Of a stretch of 64,000 nt of DNA, positions 18,015 to 26,722 are shown piece by piece. The stretch spans positions 1-64,000 of the forward strand of contig JAFLDE010000008.1 of assembly GCA_017302655.1 (NCBI GenBank), given 5' to 3'. How positions within the stretch are numbered: position 1 is the stretch's first letter; every line of letters starts with the position of its first letter. The notes under the pieces were generated by a model. That model had not been told where the DNA came from. It made no database searches and was given only the letters and a program-made list of their open reading frames with translations. The position numbers and the translations under genes are program-made. Origin of the DNA: Burkholderiales bacterium. Its GTDB lineage: Bacteria; Pseudomonadota; Gammaproteobacteria; Burkholderiales; Burkholderiaceae_C.

Positions 18015-19169
18015 ATGCAGTCCAGATGGATCGCCCACCTCGACATGGACGCCTTCTACGCGTCCGTCGAACTGCTGCGCTACCCGGAGCTGAAGGGCCA
18101 GCCGGTGGTCATCGGCGGCCGGCGCGACCACGCGCCGCGCGAGACCCCACAGGGCCGTAGCTACGCGCGGCTCAAGGACTACACCGGCCGCGGCGTCATC
18201 ACCACCGCCACCTACGCGGCGCGCGCCTTTGGCGTGCGTTCGGGCCTGGGCCTGATGAAGGCCGCCCAACTGGCCCCAGATTGCGTGCTGCTGCCCGTGG
18301 ACTTTCCGGCCTACCGCGCGATGAGCCGGCGCTTCAAAGCAGCCGTGGCGGAGATTGCGCCCCTCATCGAGGACCGCGGCATCGACGAGATCTACATCGA
18401 CCTCAGCCAGCACGCCCGTGAGCGGCAGGGCGCCGGGCACGACCCGCTGGCAGGGCTCAAGGAGGTGGCGCAGGAGATCAAGAACAACGTGCGCGCCGCC
18501 ACCGGGGGCTTGAGCTGCTCGATCGGTCTGGCACCGAACAAGCTGCTGGCCAAGATGGCCAGCGAGCTTGACAAGCCCGATGGCCTGAGCCTGGTCCGGC
18601 CCGAGGACCTCGCCGGGCGCATCTGGCCGCTGCCGGTGCGGGCCATCAACGGCGTCGGCCCCAAGGCGGCGGCCAGCCTGGAGGCGCTCGGCATCGAGCA
18701 CATCGGTGAGCTGGCCGCCGCCGATCCAGCCTGGCTGGTCGAGCGCTTCGGCGCCAGTTACGGCCGCTGGCTGCACCAAGCTGCCCATGGGCAGGACGAA
18801 CGACCGGTGGTGACGCACAGCGAGCCGGTGTCGATCAGCCGCGAGACCACCTTTGAACGCGACTTGGACGCCAGGCGCGACCGCCACGAACTGGGTCGCA
18901 TCCTCACCGAGCTGTGCGACCAACTCGCGGCGGACCTCGCGCGCAAGGGCTACGCAACGCGCACCGTTGGCATCAAGCTGCGCTTTGAAGGCTTCCGCAC
19001 AGTGACGCGCGACCTGACCCTGGCCGAACCGGTGCACGGAGCGGCGGCACTGCTGCACGGCGCGCGGGAATGCCTGAAGCGCGTGCAGTTCGACGCCCGC
19101 ATGCGCCTCCTGGGCGTGCGCGCCGGCAAGCTGGTGCATGCGAACGAAGCCAACCATGAGGCACGGTGA
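18015..19169 (+). CDS. dinB: DNA polymerase IV (Y-family)
   Basis: This is a low-fidelity translesion polymerase of 384 residues. Catalytic acids are D10 in HLDMDAFYAS and D124/E125 in GIDEIYIDLS. The helix-hairpin-helix part INGVGPKAAASLEALGI and the little-finger domain (about 240-375, ending RLLGVRAGKL) are present. Between residues 37 and 60 it carries roughly 12 more residues than common DinB proteins. The last residues show no clear QLxLF beta-clamp motif. A GAGAGG ribosome binding site lies just before the ATG. No LexA box could be recognised by eye; the upstream region is the palindrome-bounded element. Confidence 0.92.
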   Translation: MQSRWIAHLDMDAFYASVELLRYPELKGQPVVIGGRRDHAPRETPQGRSYARLKDYTGRGVITTATYAARAFGVRSGLGLMKAAQLAPDCVLLPVDFPAYRAMSRRFKAAVAEIAPLIEDRGIDEIYIDLSQHARERQGAGHDPLAGLKEVAQEIKNNVRAATGGLSCSIGLAPNKLLAKMASELDKPDGLSLVRPEDLAGRIWPLPVRAINGVGPKAAASLEALGIEHIGELAAADPAWLVERFGASYGRWLHQAAHGQDERPVVTHSEPVSISRETTFERDLDARRDRHELGRILTELCDQLAADLARKGYATRTVGIKLRFEGFRTVTRDLTLAEPVHGAAALLHGARECLKRVQFDARMRLLGVRAGKLVHANEANHEAR

Positions 19170-19227
19170 TGGAAGCCTGCCTTGCGCTCATGCGGCACGC
19201 CCCCGGCGCTGCTGACAATGCGTGCCC

Positions 19228-20802
19228 ATGCGCTTCTCCACCCTGCTGCTGGCCCTGGGCCTGAGCCTTGCGGCGGCCGCAACAGCCAAGCCGCTGGTCT
19301 ACTGTGCCGACGCCAGCCCCGAAGGATTCGATCCCGGGCGCTGGGACAGCAGCAGCACCGCCAACGCCACGCGGCAGATCTTCGAGGGCCTGCTGCGCTT
19401 CGAGCGGGGCGGCACGCGCCTGGAGCCGGAGCTGGCGGAGTCATGGACCCTGTCGCCTGACGCCCGCAGCCTGACCCTGAAGCTGCGCGCCGGCGTGCAA
19501 TTCCACGAACGGCCAGGGTTTCGCCCCAGCCGCACGCTGAACGCCGACGATGTGCTGTTCAGCTTCCAGCGCTTCCTCGACCCCAAGCATCCCTACAACC
19601 AGGCGCTGCCGGTGGTCTACACCTACCCGCAGAGCCTAGGGCTGGACCGGCAGATCGAAGGCATCGACCGGCTCGGCGAACTCGAAGTGCGCTTTCGCCT
19701 GCGCAAGCCCAATGTGGTTTTCCCGACTTACCTGGCCATGCCCTTTGCCGGCATCCACTCAGTCGAATACGCGACTCAGGTGTTGAAGGCCGGCCGGCCG
19801 CAGGCCTTGAACAACGAACCTGTGGGCACGGGGCCCTACCGCTTTCGTCGCTATGTGAAGGACGAGGTGCTGCGGCTGGAGCCTCACCCTGGCCACTGGG
19901 GCCAAGCCCCGCGCGCCGAGCAGCTGATCTTTGCCATCGCCCGCGAACCCAATGTGCGCGTGCAGAAGCTGCTGGCGGGCGAGTGCCATATCACCAGCCC
20001 GCTGCGCGACGTGGACGTGGCCACCGTGATGAAGCGCCCTGACGTGGCGCAGCTGCACCAGATCCAGGCGCTCAACATCTCCTACCTGGCTTTCAATCTG
20101 AAGCGGCCGCTGTTCCAGGACCGCCGGGTGCGCGAGGCGCTGGACATCGCGGTGGACCGCGATGCGGTGTTCCGCGCCCTCTTCCCGCGCGGCGATGCCA
20201 CCCAGGCGGTGAACGCCATGCCACCGGCCATTCCCGGCTGGAACCCCCAGCTCCGCAACGAGTTCGACCCGGCACGCGCCAGGCGCCTGCTGGCTGAGGC
20301 CGGCCACCCGAACGGCTTTGCCATCGAGCTGTGGGCGCTACCGGTGGCCCGGCCGACCAACCCGAACGGCCAGCTGATGGCGCAGCTGATCCAGCAGGAC
20401 TGGGCGCGCATCGGGGTGCGCGCCACCATCCGCACCTTCGAGTGGGGCGAGTACCTGAAGCGCGCCAACAAGGGCGAGCACGACATCTACATGAGCGGCT
20501 GGAGCGGCGACACCGGCGATGCCGACGACTTTCTGGCGCCGAACCTCAGCTGTGCGTCAAGCAAGGGCGGCGTGAAGTTCTGCAACCCGGCGTTCGATGC
20601 CTTGCTGGAGCGCGCGCGAGAGAGCCGGGACGAAGCCGAGCGCGTGCGTCTGTACCAGGAGGCAAACGCCCTGTTCAAGCGCGAACGGCCCTGGATCACG
20701 ATGGCCCACAGCACCATCTACATTGCTGCGCGCAAGGACGTGAAGGGATTCAAGATGGCGCCCAATGGCGGGGTGGAATTCGAAGGGGTGGTGAGGGAAT
20801 GA
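19228..20802 (+). CDS. Periplasmic peptide-binding protein (SBP family 5, DppA-like)
   Basis: This 524-residue protein is the binding component of a peptide ABC importer. It has a signal peptide (about 1-20, cut before KPLVYCAD), then ASPEGFDPGRWDSSSTANA, a stretch typical of DppA-like dipeptide/haem-binding proteins, and the family body to the end (PWITMAHSTIYIAA). The ATG at 19228 is used; a GTG six bases earlier is in frame. No permease or ATPase genes are near, so it must use a transporter encoded elsewhere. The genes after it (regulator, VanX-type dipeptidase, LD-carboxypeptidase) suggest murein peptides or D-Ala-D-Ala as ligand. Confidence 0.9.
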   Translation: MRFSTLLLALGLSLAAAATAKPLVYCADASPEGFDPGRWDSSSTANATRQIFEGLLRFERGGTRLEPELAESWTLSPDARSLTLKLRAGVQFHERPGFRPSRTLNADDVLFSFQRFLDPKHPYNQALPVVYTYPQSLGLDRQIEGIDRLGELEVRFRLRKPNVVFPTYLAMPFAGIHSVEYATQVLKAGRPQALNNEPVGTGPYRFRRYVKDEVLRLEPHPGHWGQAPRAEQLIFAIAREPNVRVQKLLAGECHITSPLRDVDVATVMKRPDVAQLHQIQALNISYLAFNLKRPLFQDRRVREALDIAVDRDAVFRALFPRGDATQAVNAMPPAIPGWNPQLRNEFDPARARRLLAEAGHPNGFAIELWALPVARPTNPNGQLMAQLIQQDWARIGVRATIRTFEWGEYLKRANKGEHDIYMSGWSGDTGDADDFLAPNLSCASSKGGVKFCNPAFDALLERARESRDEAERVRLYQEANALFKRERPWITMAHSTIYIAARKDVKGFKMAPNGGVEFEGVVRE

Positions 20803-20842
20803 GGCAGAACGAAGGTCCGCAGGGCCCAAGACGGGGGGCGTC

Positions 20843-21754
20843 ATGAGGCTCAGGCATATCGAGGTGTTCCACGCCATCATGCAGGCCGGCTCCATCAGCG
20901 GGGCCGCTCAGTTGCTGCACATCTCGCAGCCGGCGGTCACCAAGGTGCTGCAGCACGCCGAACTGCAACTGGGTCTGCCCCTCTTTGACCGCGTGCGCGG
21001 CAAGCTGGTACCAACGCCCGAGGCCCAGCGGCTGGTGGTAGAGACCGAGAAGCTGAACCGCGACTTGCTCGCCATCCGCCGGCTGGCCGCGCAATTACGG
21101 GGAGGCGCCACCGAGGAGCTCCTGCGCGTGCAGGCCACGCCGACGCTCGGTGCCTCGGTGCTGCCGCGCGCCATCACCGAGTGGATGCAGGGGCCCCGTG
21201 GCGCATCAGCCGCGCGCTGCCAGCTCTCCACCCACCACACGCGGGAAATTGTGGCCAGCTTGCTGCTGGGCGAGGCCGACCTGGCGCTCACGTTGACCGA
21301 CCCACGCCACCCTGGCATCCAGGCGCAAGTTCTGGCTCAGGGTGAAATGATGCTGCTCTGCCCTGTCGGCAGTCCGGAGTCGCGTGCAGAAGGTCCGCTG
21401 GCGCTGGCCGATCTGCGCTCCGAACTGATCCTCCTCGCCGAGGACGACCCCCTCGGCCATCTCGTCATGGACGCCTTCGCCGCACAGGACCAGCATCCGG
21501 CCAGCCGCGTCAATGTGCAGACCTACCAGCTGGCGAGGGCACTGGTGGAGTCGGGATTGGGGGTTTCCATCGTCGACCCCTTCACCGCCGCCAGTGCCGA
21601 CCGCACGCGGGTGTCCTTGCGCCGATTGCAGGCGGCCCTGCCGGTTTCCTTGATGCTGCTCACCCCAGCCAATCGACCGCTGGGTCAGTCGGGGCGGCGC
21701 TTCGTGAAGCTGCTTGGCGAAACCACGCGCGCCGCGCTGAACTCGCTGCCATGA
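20843..21754 (+). CDS. LysR-family transcriptional regulator
   Basis: The 303-residue protein has the N-terminal helix-turn-helix (about 2-60, with QAGSISGAAQLLHISQPAVT) and an effector-binding domain. It starts 40 bases after the peptide-binding gene and its stop codon overlaps the start of the dipeptidase gene by four bases. It is therefore inside the cassette and reads in the same direction, unlike the usual divergent LysR layout. It probably senses a peptide or amino acid from cell-wall turnover and controls the cassette, which is inference from position. Confidence 0.9.
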   Translation: MRLRHIEVFHAIMQAGSISGAAQLLHISQPAVTKVLQHAELQLGLPLFDRVRGKLVPTPEAQRLVVETEKLNRDLLAIRRLAAQLRGGATEELLRVQATPTLGASVLPRAITEWMQGPRGASAARCQLSTHHTREIVASLLLGEADLALTLTDPRHPGIQAQVLAQGEMMLLCPVGSPESRAEGPLALADLRSELILLAEDDPLGHLVMDAFAAQDQHPASRVNVQTYQLARALVESGLGVSIVDPFTAASADRTRVSLRRLQAALPVSLMLLTPANRPLGQSGRRFVKLLGETTRAALNSLP

Positions 21755-22359
21755 AGGGCATTGCATGCGAAGACGTTGCCGGCCATGCCGACTTCGTGTC
21801 GCTGCACGCCTTGCCGGGCATCGCCGTGGACCTTCGCTACGCCACGCGCGACAACTTCGTCGGCAAGGCGGTCTACGGCGGTCTGGACTGCGCCTGGTTG
21901 CGCCGTGAGGCGGGTGAGGCCCTGCTGAAGGCCGCCGATTGGCTGGCCCAGCACCAAGGCGGCTGGCAGCTTTGCGTGCTCGACGCCTTGCGCCCGCAGC
22001 GCGTGCAGGAGGCGCTGTACGCCGAGCTGGAGGGCACGCCCCTGGTGCGCTACCTGGCGCATCCAGAGCGCGGGTCCATCCACTCCTTCGGAATGGCGGT
22101 CGACGTCACGCTGCTCGACGCCAGTGGCTGCGAGTTGGACATGGGCGCGGCCTTCGACGAAATGGATCCGATCTCCCACCCGGAGTTCGAAGCCGAGCTT
22201 CTGGCCCAGGGGCGCCTGCAGGCGCATCAATTGGTGAACCGCGGTTGGCTGCGCGCCGCGCTGCGCCAGGCCGGCTTTCATGGCATCTCGACCGAGTGGT
22301 GGCACTTTGACCTGGGCGACCGCGACGCGGTGCGCCGTGACCTGCCGAGGGTGCTGTGA
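21751..22359 (+). CDS. D-alanyl-D-alanine dipeptidase (VanX/DdpX family, M15D)
   Basis: The enzyme hydrolyses D-Ala-D-Ala. The 202-residue protein has the zinc ligands H111 and D118 in SIHSFGMAVD and H185 in EWWHF, with E182 as the catalytic base. It has no signal peptide, so it is cytoplasmic. VanX is used in vancomycin resistance, whereas DdpX scavenges D-Ala-D-Ala as a nutrient. No vanH or vanA ligase is nearby, and the neighbours are a peptide-binding protein and an LD-carboxypeptidase, so scavenging or murein turnover is the better reading. It overlaps both neighbours by four bases. Confidence 0.9.
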   Translation: MKGIACEDVAGHADFVSLHALPGIAVDLRYATRDNFVGKAVYGGLDCAWLRREAGEALLKAADWLAQHQGGWQLCVLDALRPQRVQEALYAELEGTPLVRYLAHPERGSIHSFGMAVDVTLLDASGCELDMGAAFDEMDPISHPEFEAELLAQGRLQAHQLVNRGWLRAALRQAGFHGISTEWWHFDLGDRDAVRRDLPRVL

Positions 22360-23396
22360 AACGACGCGAACTGCTGGGCTCCGCGGCCACCCTGAGCGCC
22401 CTGAGCCTGCCGGCCACCGGCGTGGCGCAAGCCGCCACGCGGCCGCCGCTGCTGCGCGCCCAGCGCCTGAAGCCGGGCGACACCCTGGGCCTGATCAGCC
22501 CGTCCAACGCCACGTTCGAGCGCGAGCCCCTGCAGTTGGCGGTGGAGGCGCTGCAGGCGCTCGGCTTCCGCGTCAAGCTGGGCCGCCATGTGCGTGGCCG
22601 CTGGGGCCACTTCGGCGGCACCGACACGCAGCGCGCCGAAGACGTCAACGCCATGTTTGCCGACCCCGAGGTGCAGGGAATCATCGCGCTCACCGGCGGT
22701 AGCGGGGGCACGCGCATCCTGCCGCTGATCGACTACGCACAGATCCGCCGCACGCCCAAGTTCTTCGGCGGCTTCTCGGACCTCACGGCGCTGGTCAACG
22801 CCATTCGCCAACAGACCGGGCTGATCACCTTCCACAGCCCGGTGGCAGGCAGCGAGTGGAACGCCTTCAGCGTCGAGCACTTCCGCCGACTCGTGATGCA
22901 GGCCGAAATGCCGCTGCTGGCCAACCCAAGCGGCGAGTTGGCAGACAACCTGGTGCAGCGCCCGTGGCGCAGCTGGCCGCTGCGGCCGGGCAAGGCACGC
23001 GGGCGCTTGATCGGCGGCAATCTGGCGGTGCTCACGGCCATGGCCGGCTCCCCCTACTGGCCCCAGTTCGACGGCGCACTGCTCTTCCTGGAAGACATCA
23101 ACGAGTACATCTATCGCGTGGACCGCATGTTCAGCACGCTGCGCCTGACCGGCGCGCTGTCCAAGGTGGCGGGGGTGGTGCTCGGCCAGTTCACCAAGTG
23201 CGAACCCGGCGAGGGCTTCGGCGCCCTGACGCTTGACGAGGTGTTCGACGACTACCTGCTGCCCCTGAATGTGCCGGTGTACCGCGGCGCCATGATCGGC
23301 CACATCAAGCGCAAGTTCACGGTACCGGTGGGCGCCCTGGCCGAAATGGACGCAGAGGCCGGCACGATCCGGCTGCTCGAAGCCTCAGTTCAGTAG
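22356..23396 (+). CDS. LD-carboxypeptidase (peptidase S66)
   Basis: S66 enzymes remove the terminal D-alanine from murein tetrapeptides. The 346-residue protein has the nucleophile S141 in GGFSDLTAL, a Glu-rich stretch FLEDINEYIYRVDRM and a late His in MIGHIKRK that fit the Ser-Glu-His triad. Unlike cytoplasmic LdcA of E. coli, it begins with a signal-like sequence (MKRRELLGS, then a hydrophobic part and GVAQA), which resembles a Tat or Sec signal and suggests a periplasmic enzyme. It overlaps the dipeptidase gene by four bases and converges with the SGNH hydrolase gene, overlapping its 3' end by 12 bases. Confidence 0.9.
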   Translation: MKRRELLGSAATLSALSLPATGVAQAATRPPLLRAQRLKPGDTLGLISPSNATFEREPLQLAVEALQALGFRVKLGRHVRGRWGHFGGTDTQRAEDVNAMFADPEVQGIIALTGGSGGTRILPLIDYAQIRRTPKFFGGFSDLTALVNAIRQQTGLITFHSPVAGSEWNAFSVEHFRRLVMQAEMPLLANPSGELADNLVQRPWRSWPLRPGKARGRLIGGNLAVLTAMAGSPYWPQFDGALLFLEDINEYIYRVDRMFSTLRLTGALSKVAGVVLGQFTKCEPGEGFGALTLDEVFDDYLLPLNVPVYRGAMIGHIKRKFTVPVGALAEMDAEAGTIRLLEASVQ

Positions 23397-24014
23397 CGCG
23401 CGCACCGGCGCGGCGAGCGCCTTGCCGAGCTTGCGATGCGCTTCGGCGTCAAGGTGCACGCCGTCCTTGCTGCTCACGCCGATGACGCTGCCGGCGTCGA
23501 AGCAAGGGCAATCCAGTTCCTTGCAGACCGCCTGGTAAGCAGCCAGCAGACCTTCGGCCTTGTGGCTGGCCGCGGCGAACTTCCACGCCAGCGGCCCGCG
23601 CGCCTGTGCCGGCCGGGGCGGCACGATGACGAGCACCGGTGGCACCGGCATGCCAGGCTCGATGGGCGCCGCGCGGATGGCACGCACCAGCGTGGCCACG
23701 CCCTGCGCCGCGTGCTCGGCGTTGTGCGGATGCATGCTCTGCCAGTCGTTGGAACCGAGCATGAGCAGCACGCCGGCCAGGGGCGACTGCGCTTCGATGC
23801 GCTGCTGCAGGCCCTGAAGGCCATTGCGACCCGCCTTGTACGGGTCTTCGAAGACGGTGCGGCGACCGTTCAGGCAATCTTCCAGCACACGCAAGTCGCC
23901 ACCGAGTTCGGCCTCCAGCACGCCGGGCCAGCGTTGCTCGAACGGCAGGCGCTCACGCGTCAGCGGCACGATGCCCCATGAGAGCGAGTCGCCGTAGACG
24001 AGCAACTGCCTCAC
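23385..24014 (-). CDS. SGNH/GDSL-type hydrolase (arylesterase-like)
   Basis: The 209-residue esterase has block I YGDSLSWG with the nucleophile S10, block III LMLGSNDW and block V DGVHLD with the Asp and His. The GTG start at 24014 overlaps the stop of the small membrane protein gene (GTGA), and the protein then begins directly with the catalytic block. A longer frame upstream would read through that gene in another frame and is rejected. No signal peptide is seen, so it is probably cytoplasmic. Natural substrate unknown. Confidence 0.85.
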   Translation of the reverse strand: MRQLLVYGDSLSWGIVPLTRERLPFEQRWPGVLEAELGGDLRVLEDCLNGRRTVFEDPYKAGRNGLQGLQQRIEAQSPLAGVLLMLGSNDWQSMHPHNAEHAAQGVATLVRAIRAAPIEPGMPVPPVLVIVPPRPAQARGPLAWKFAAASHKAEGLLAAYQAVCKELDCPCFDAGSVIGVSSKDGVHLDAEAHRKLGKALAAPVRALLN

Positions 24015-24259
24015 CGGATCTCCCGCACCTCGGCCTCGACCACCTCGCCCTGACCGCGTGCGCGGCGGCGAAATTCCTGGGCCTGTTGCTGCATGCGACC
24101 GACCCAGATGCGCGCGTCCGGTCGGCGCCGGCCGGTGAGCAAGGCCACCAGCCACCAGACGAGGCCAAGCACCAGGCCCAACACCAGCAGGGCCAGGAGC
24201 AAGACCATGGCCGAGGCGACAAAGACGATGCGGGCGAGCAGATTCAGGACGGAAGCCAT
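24011..24259 (-). CDS. Small membrane protein of unknown function
   Basis: The 82-residue protein has one long or two short hydrophobic segments (about 8-42, Leu/Val-rich), then a basic stretch GRRRPDARIW and an Arg/Glu-rich end. I do not recognise a family. It is probably anchored in the inner membrane with a cytoplasmic C-terminus. It is translationally coupled to the SGNH hydrolase gene (four-base overlap), so the two may act together. Confidence 0.7.
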   Translation of the reverse strand: MASVLNLLARIVFVASAMVLLLALLVLGLVLGLVWWLVALLTGRRRPDARIWVGRMQQQAQEFRRRARGQGEVVEAEVREIR

Positions 24260-24327
24260 GGCAAGTGCAGGAACGATCGGGCGTAAGCGTACCCAGTTGG
24301 GGATGCCTCGGCAAAAAGCAATGCAAG

Positions 24328-24699
24328 ATGCCGGGCATGCTGCGTGTGCTCTATGTGGACGACGATCCGGTCAACGCCCTGGTGGTGGAGGAACTGCTGA
24401 CCTCGCACACGGGGCTGCAACTGACCGTGGTGGAGGACGGAGCCGCCGCCATGCAAGTCGCCATCGCGGCGCCGCCTGACCTGCTGCTGCTGGACCATCA
24501 GTTGCCGGATACCAGCGGACCGGCACTGCTGGAACGGCTGCGCCAGGCCGGCGTTCATGCGCCAGCATGGTTGCTCAGCGCCCACCGGCTGGCAGCGCCG
24601 CCGCCGGGTTTCGCGGCCTGTTTCGGCAAGCCGCTCGACTTCGCGGCTTTCCTGCAGGCCGTCGAGCATTTCAGGCTGGCAGCAGACCGCGGCCCTTGA
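24328..24699 (+). CDS. Single-domain receiver protein (CheY-like)
   Basis: This 123-residue protein is a lone response-regulator receiver domain. The acidic pocket is D11-D13 in VLYVDDD and the phospho-acceptor is D56 in LLLLDHQLPD; a late lysine lies in FGKPLDF. There is no output domain. The ATG at 24328 is taken; one at 24337 is also possible, and a longer frame from 24265 adds residues unlike the family. Its cognate kinase is not adjacent. The gene overlaps the 3' end of the convergent M3 peptidase gene by 29 bases. Confidence 0.82.
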   Translation: MPGMLRVLYVDDDPVNALVVEELLTSHTGLQLTVVEDGAAAMQVAIAAPPDLLLLDHQLPDTSGPALLERLRQAGVHAPAWLLSAHRLAAPPPGFAACFGKPLDFAAFLQAVEHFRLAADRGP

Positions 24700-26722
24700 G
24701 CATGGGTTCGATGACCGCATCGCGGCCACGGAAGGCCCGGAACGCTTCACCCGGCTCCACCGCATTGCCGCTGGCCAGGATGTGCCGGCGCAGTCGCGCG
24801 GCGGTTGGGGCATCGAACAGGTCGCCCGCCTCCTTGAAGGCCTCGAAGGCGTCGCAATCCAGCACCTCGGCCCACAGGTAGACGTAGTACCCGGCGGCGT
24901 AGCTGTCGCCGCAGAACAGGTGCTGGAAGTGCGCCAAGCGGTGGTTGATGCCGCAGTCGGCGGGCAGGCCCAGGCGATCCAGCGTGTCACGCTCGAAGCT
25001 GGTGATGTCCGGTGCCTCCTCCTCTTCGAGCGAGTGGATGGCCAGATCGACCAGCGCCGAGCCGGTGTATCGGACGGTCTCGTAGCCTTGGTTGAACTGC
25101 TCGGCGGCGCGGATGCGTTCGATGAACGACTCAGGAATCGGTTCGCCGGTCTGCCAGTGGCGCGCGTGCTGGCGCATCACCCCCGGATCGGCGATCCAGT
25201 GCTCCATGATTTGCGAGGGCAGTTCGACGAAGTCGCGCAGCACCTGGGTGCCGGAGAGGCGCTCATAGCGCGTTTCGCTGAGCATGCCGTGCAGGCCGTG
25301 GCCGAACTCGTGAAAGAGCGTGCGCACGTCGTCCAGGCTCAGCAGGGTGGGGCTGCCCGGTGCGCCCTTGGCAAAGTTGTTGGTGTTCAGGATGACCGGG
25401 GTCTGGCGGCCCAGGTTGATGCGGTGCCAGGCCAGGGCGTTCATCCAGGCGCCGCTGCGTTTGCCCAGGCGCGCGAAGTTGTCGTGCAGGAACACGGCGC
25501 GATGGCTGCCGTCGGCGTCGAAGACCTGGTAGGCCACCACATCGGGGTGGTAGACCGGCCAGTCGGCGCGGCGTTCGAAGCGCAGGCCGAAGAGCCGCCG
25601 GGCGCAGTCGAACATGGCCTCGACCATCGCATCGAGGGGGAAATAAGGCTTGAGCTCGGCCTCGTCGAGCGCGTACTGCGCCTGTCGCACCTTCTCGGCG
25701 TAGTAGCGCCAGTCCCAGGCCTGCACCGGGCCATCGAAGCCATGTGCCAGGGCGGCACCCTGCACGGCGGTGCGCTCGCGCGCGCAGGCTTGCAGCGAGG
25801 CATCCCAAACGCGCATCAGCAACTGCTGCACTGCGCCCTTGGTGCGTGCCATGGTGTCGCGCAGTTGGTAGTCGGCAAAGCTGGCCTCGCCATGCAGGCG
25901 GGCTTGCTCGTTGCGCAGGCGCAGGATCTCCTGTGCGACGTCGCGGTTGTCGGTGTCGCCGCCTCGTTCGCCTCGGCCTACCCAGGCACGCCAAGCCTGC
26001 TCTCGCAGGTCGCGCCGGGCGCTGAAGGTGAGAAAGGGCACGATGTGGGAGCGGCTCAGGGTCACCAGATGGTCTTCTGGAGCCAAGCCGCGCTCGGCCG
26101 CCGCCTGGCACATCACCGCGCGGGCGAAGGCGGGCAGACCGGCGAGTTCTTCCTCGCTACGCAGCACAAGCCGATAGTCGCCTTCGTCGGCCATCACGTT
26201 CTGGGCGAAGCGCGTGTTCAGTTCGGCCAGGCGCTGCATGATCTGGGCATAGCGCTCGCGCGCCTGCGGCGCCAGGCGGGCGCCGGCGCGCACCATCTCC
26301 AGGTGCAGGCGCTCCAGCAAGCGGCGCTGCTCGGCGTCGAGCTGGCTTGCCGCACCGGGCTGCATCAATGCCTCAAGGCGCCCGAACACCCCTTGGTGCA
26401 TCGCCACCCAGCTGGCGTGCGCAGCCAGCGGCGCGGCCAGGCCGCGCTGTGCTTCCTGCAACGCAGGCGAGGAGAGCGAGGCGTTGAGCGTGTGAAAGAC
26501 CATTTCCACCCGCGCCAGCCAACGGCCGCTGGCGTCGAGCGCGGCGACGGTGTTGGCGAAGTCGGGCGCGTTCGGGTTGGAGGCAATGGCCTCCAGCTCC
26601 TCGCGCTGAGCGGCCATGGCGGCTTCGAAGGCAGGCGCGAAATGTTCGGCGCGAAAAAGCGAAAAGGGCGGCAAGCCGCCCTTTTCGCTGTTCGACCAGT
26701 CGGTGAACAGCGGATTGCTCAT
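24671..26722 (-). CDS. M3-family metallopeptidase (Dcp/oligopeptidase A type)
   Basis: This is a zinc peptidase of 683 residues that breaks down short peptides. The zinc motif is HEFGH at 471-475, and the third ligand is a Glu in DFVELPSQIMEHW some 28 residues later. The N-terminal NPNAPDFANTVAALDASG is closest to peptidyl-dipeptidase Dcp, while the length also fits oligopeptidase A, so the exact name is left open. No signal peptide is seen. The start overlaps the upstream coiled-coil protein gene by four bases. Confidence 0.92.
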   Translation of the reverse strand: MSNPLFTDWSNSEKGGLPPFSLFRAEHFAPAFEAAMAAQREELEAIASNPNAPDFANTVAALDASGRWLARVEMVFHTLNASLSSPALQEAQRGLAAPLAAHASWVAMHQGVFGRLEALMQPGAASQLDAEQRRLLERLHLEMVRAGARLAPQARERYAQIMQRLAELNTRFAQNVMADEGDYRLVLRSEEELAGLPAFARAVMCQAAAERGLAPEDHLVTLSRSHIVPFLTFSARRDLREQAWRAWVGRGERGGDTDNRDVAQEILRLRNEQARLHGEASFADYQLRDTMARTKGAVQQLLMRVWDASLQACARERTAVQGAALAHGFDGPVQAWDWRYYAEKVRQAQYALDEAELKPYFPLDAMVEAMFDCARRLFGLRFERRADWPVYHPDVVAYQVFDADGSHRAVFLHDNFARLGKRSGAWMNALAWHRINLGRQTPVILNTNNFAKGAPGSPTLLSLDDVRTLFHEFGHGLHGMLSETRYERLSGTQVLRDFVELPSQIMEHWIADPGVMRQHARHWQTGEPIPESFIERIRAAEQFNQGYETVRYTGSALVDLAIHSLEEEEAPDITSFERDTLDRLGLPADCGINHRLAHFQHLFCGDSYAAGYYVYLWAEVLDCDAFEAFKEAGDLFDAPTAARLRRHILASGNAVEPGEAFRAFRGRDAVIEPMLKGRGLLPA

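Noticed and set aside
17622-19157. 511-codon minus-strand frame across dinB and the repeat element
   Set aside because: Its main part is antisense to DNA polymerase IV, and the rest reads through hairpins of the repeat element; no domain seen.
21751-22359. Vancomycin-resistance gene cluster
   Set aside because: Only the VanX-type dipeptidase is present; there is no D-Ala-D-Lac ligase, VanH or VanRS pair, and outer-membrane-bearing bacteria gain little from it.
23385-24338. 317-codon start for the SGNH hydrolase
   Set aside because: The first 108 codons overlap the small membrane protein gene in another frame and are Arg/Gly/Pro-rich without similarity; the GTG at 24014 gives the normal esterase N-terminus.
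26640-26700. Possible tRNA or terminator hairpin near AAAGGGCGGCAAGCCGCCCTTTT
   Set aside because: The hairpin lies inside the N-terminal codons of the M3 peptidase gene and encodes its conserved-looking start; it is taken as coding.
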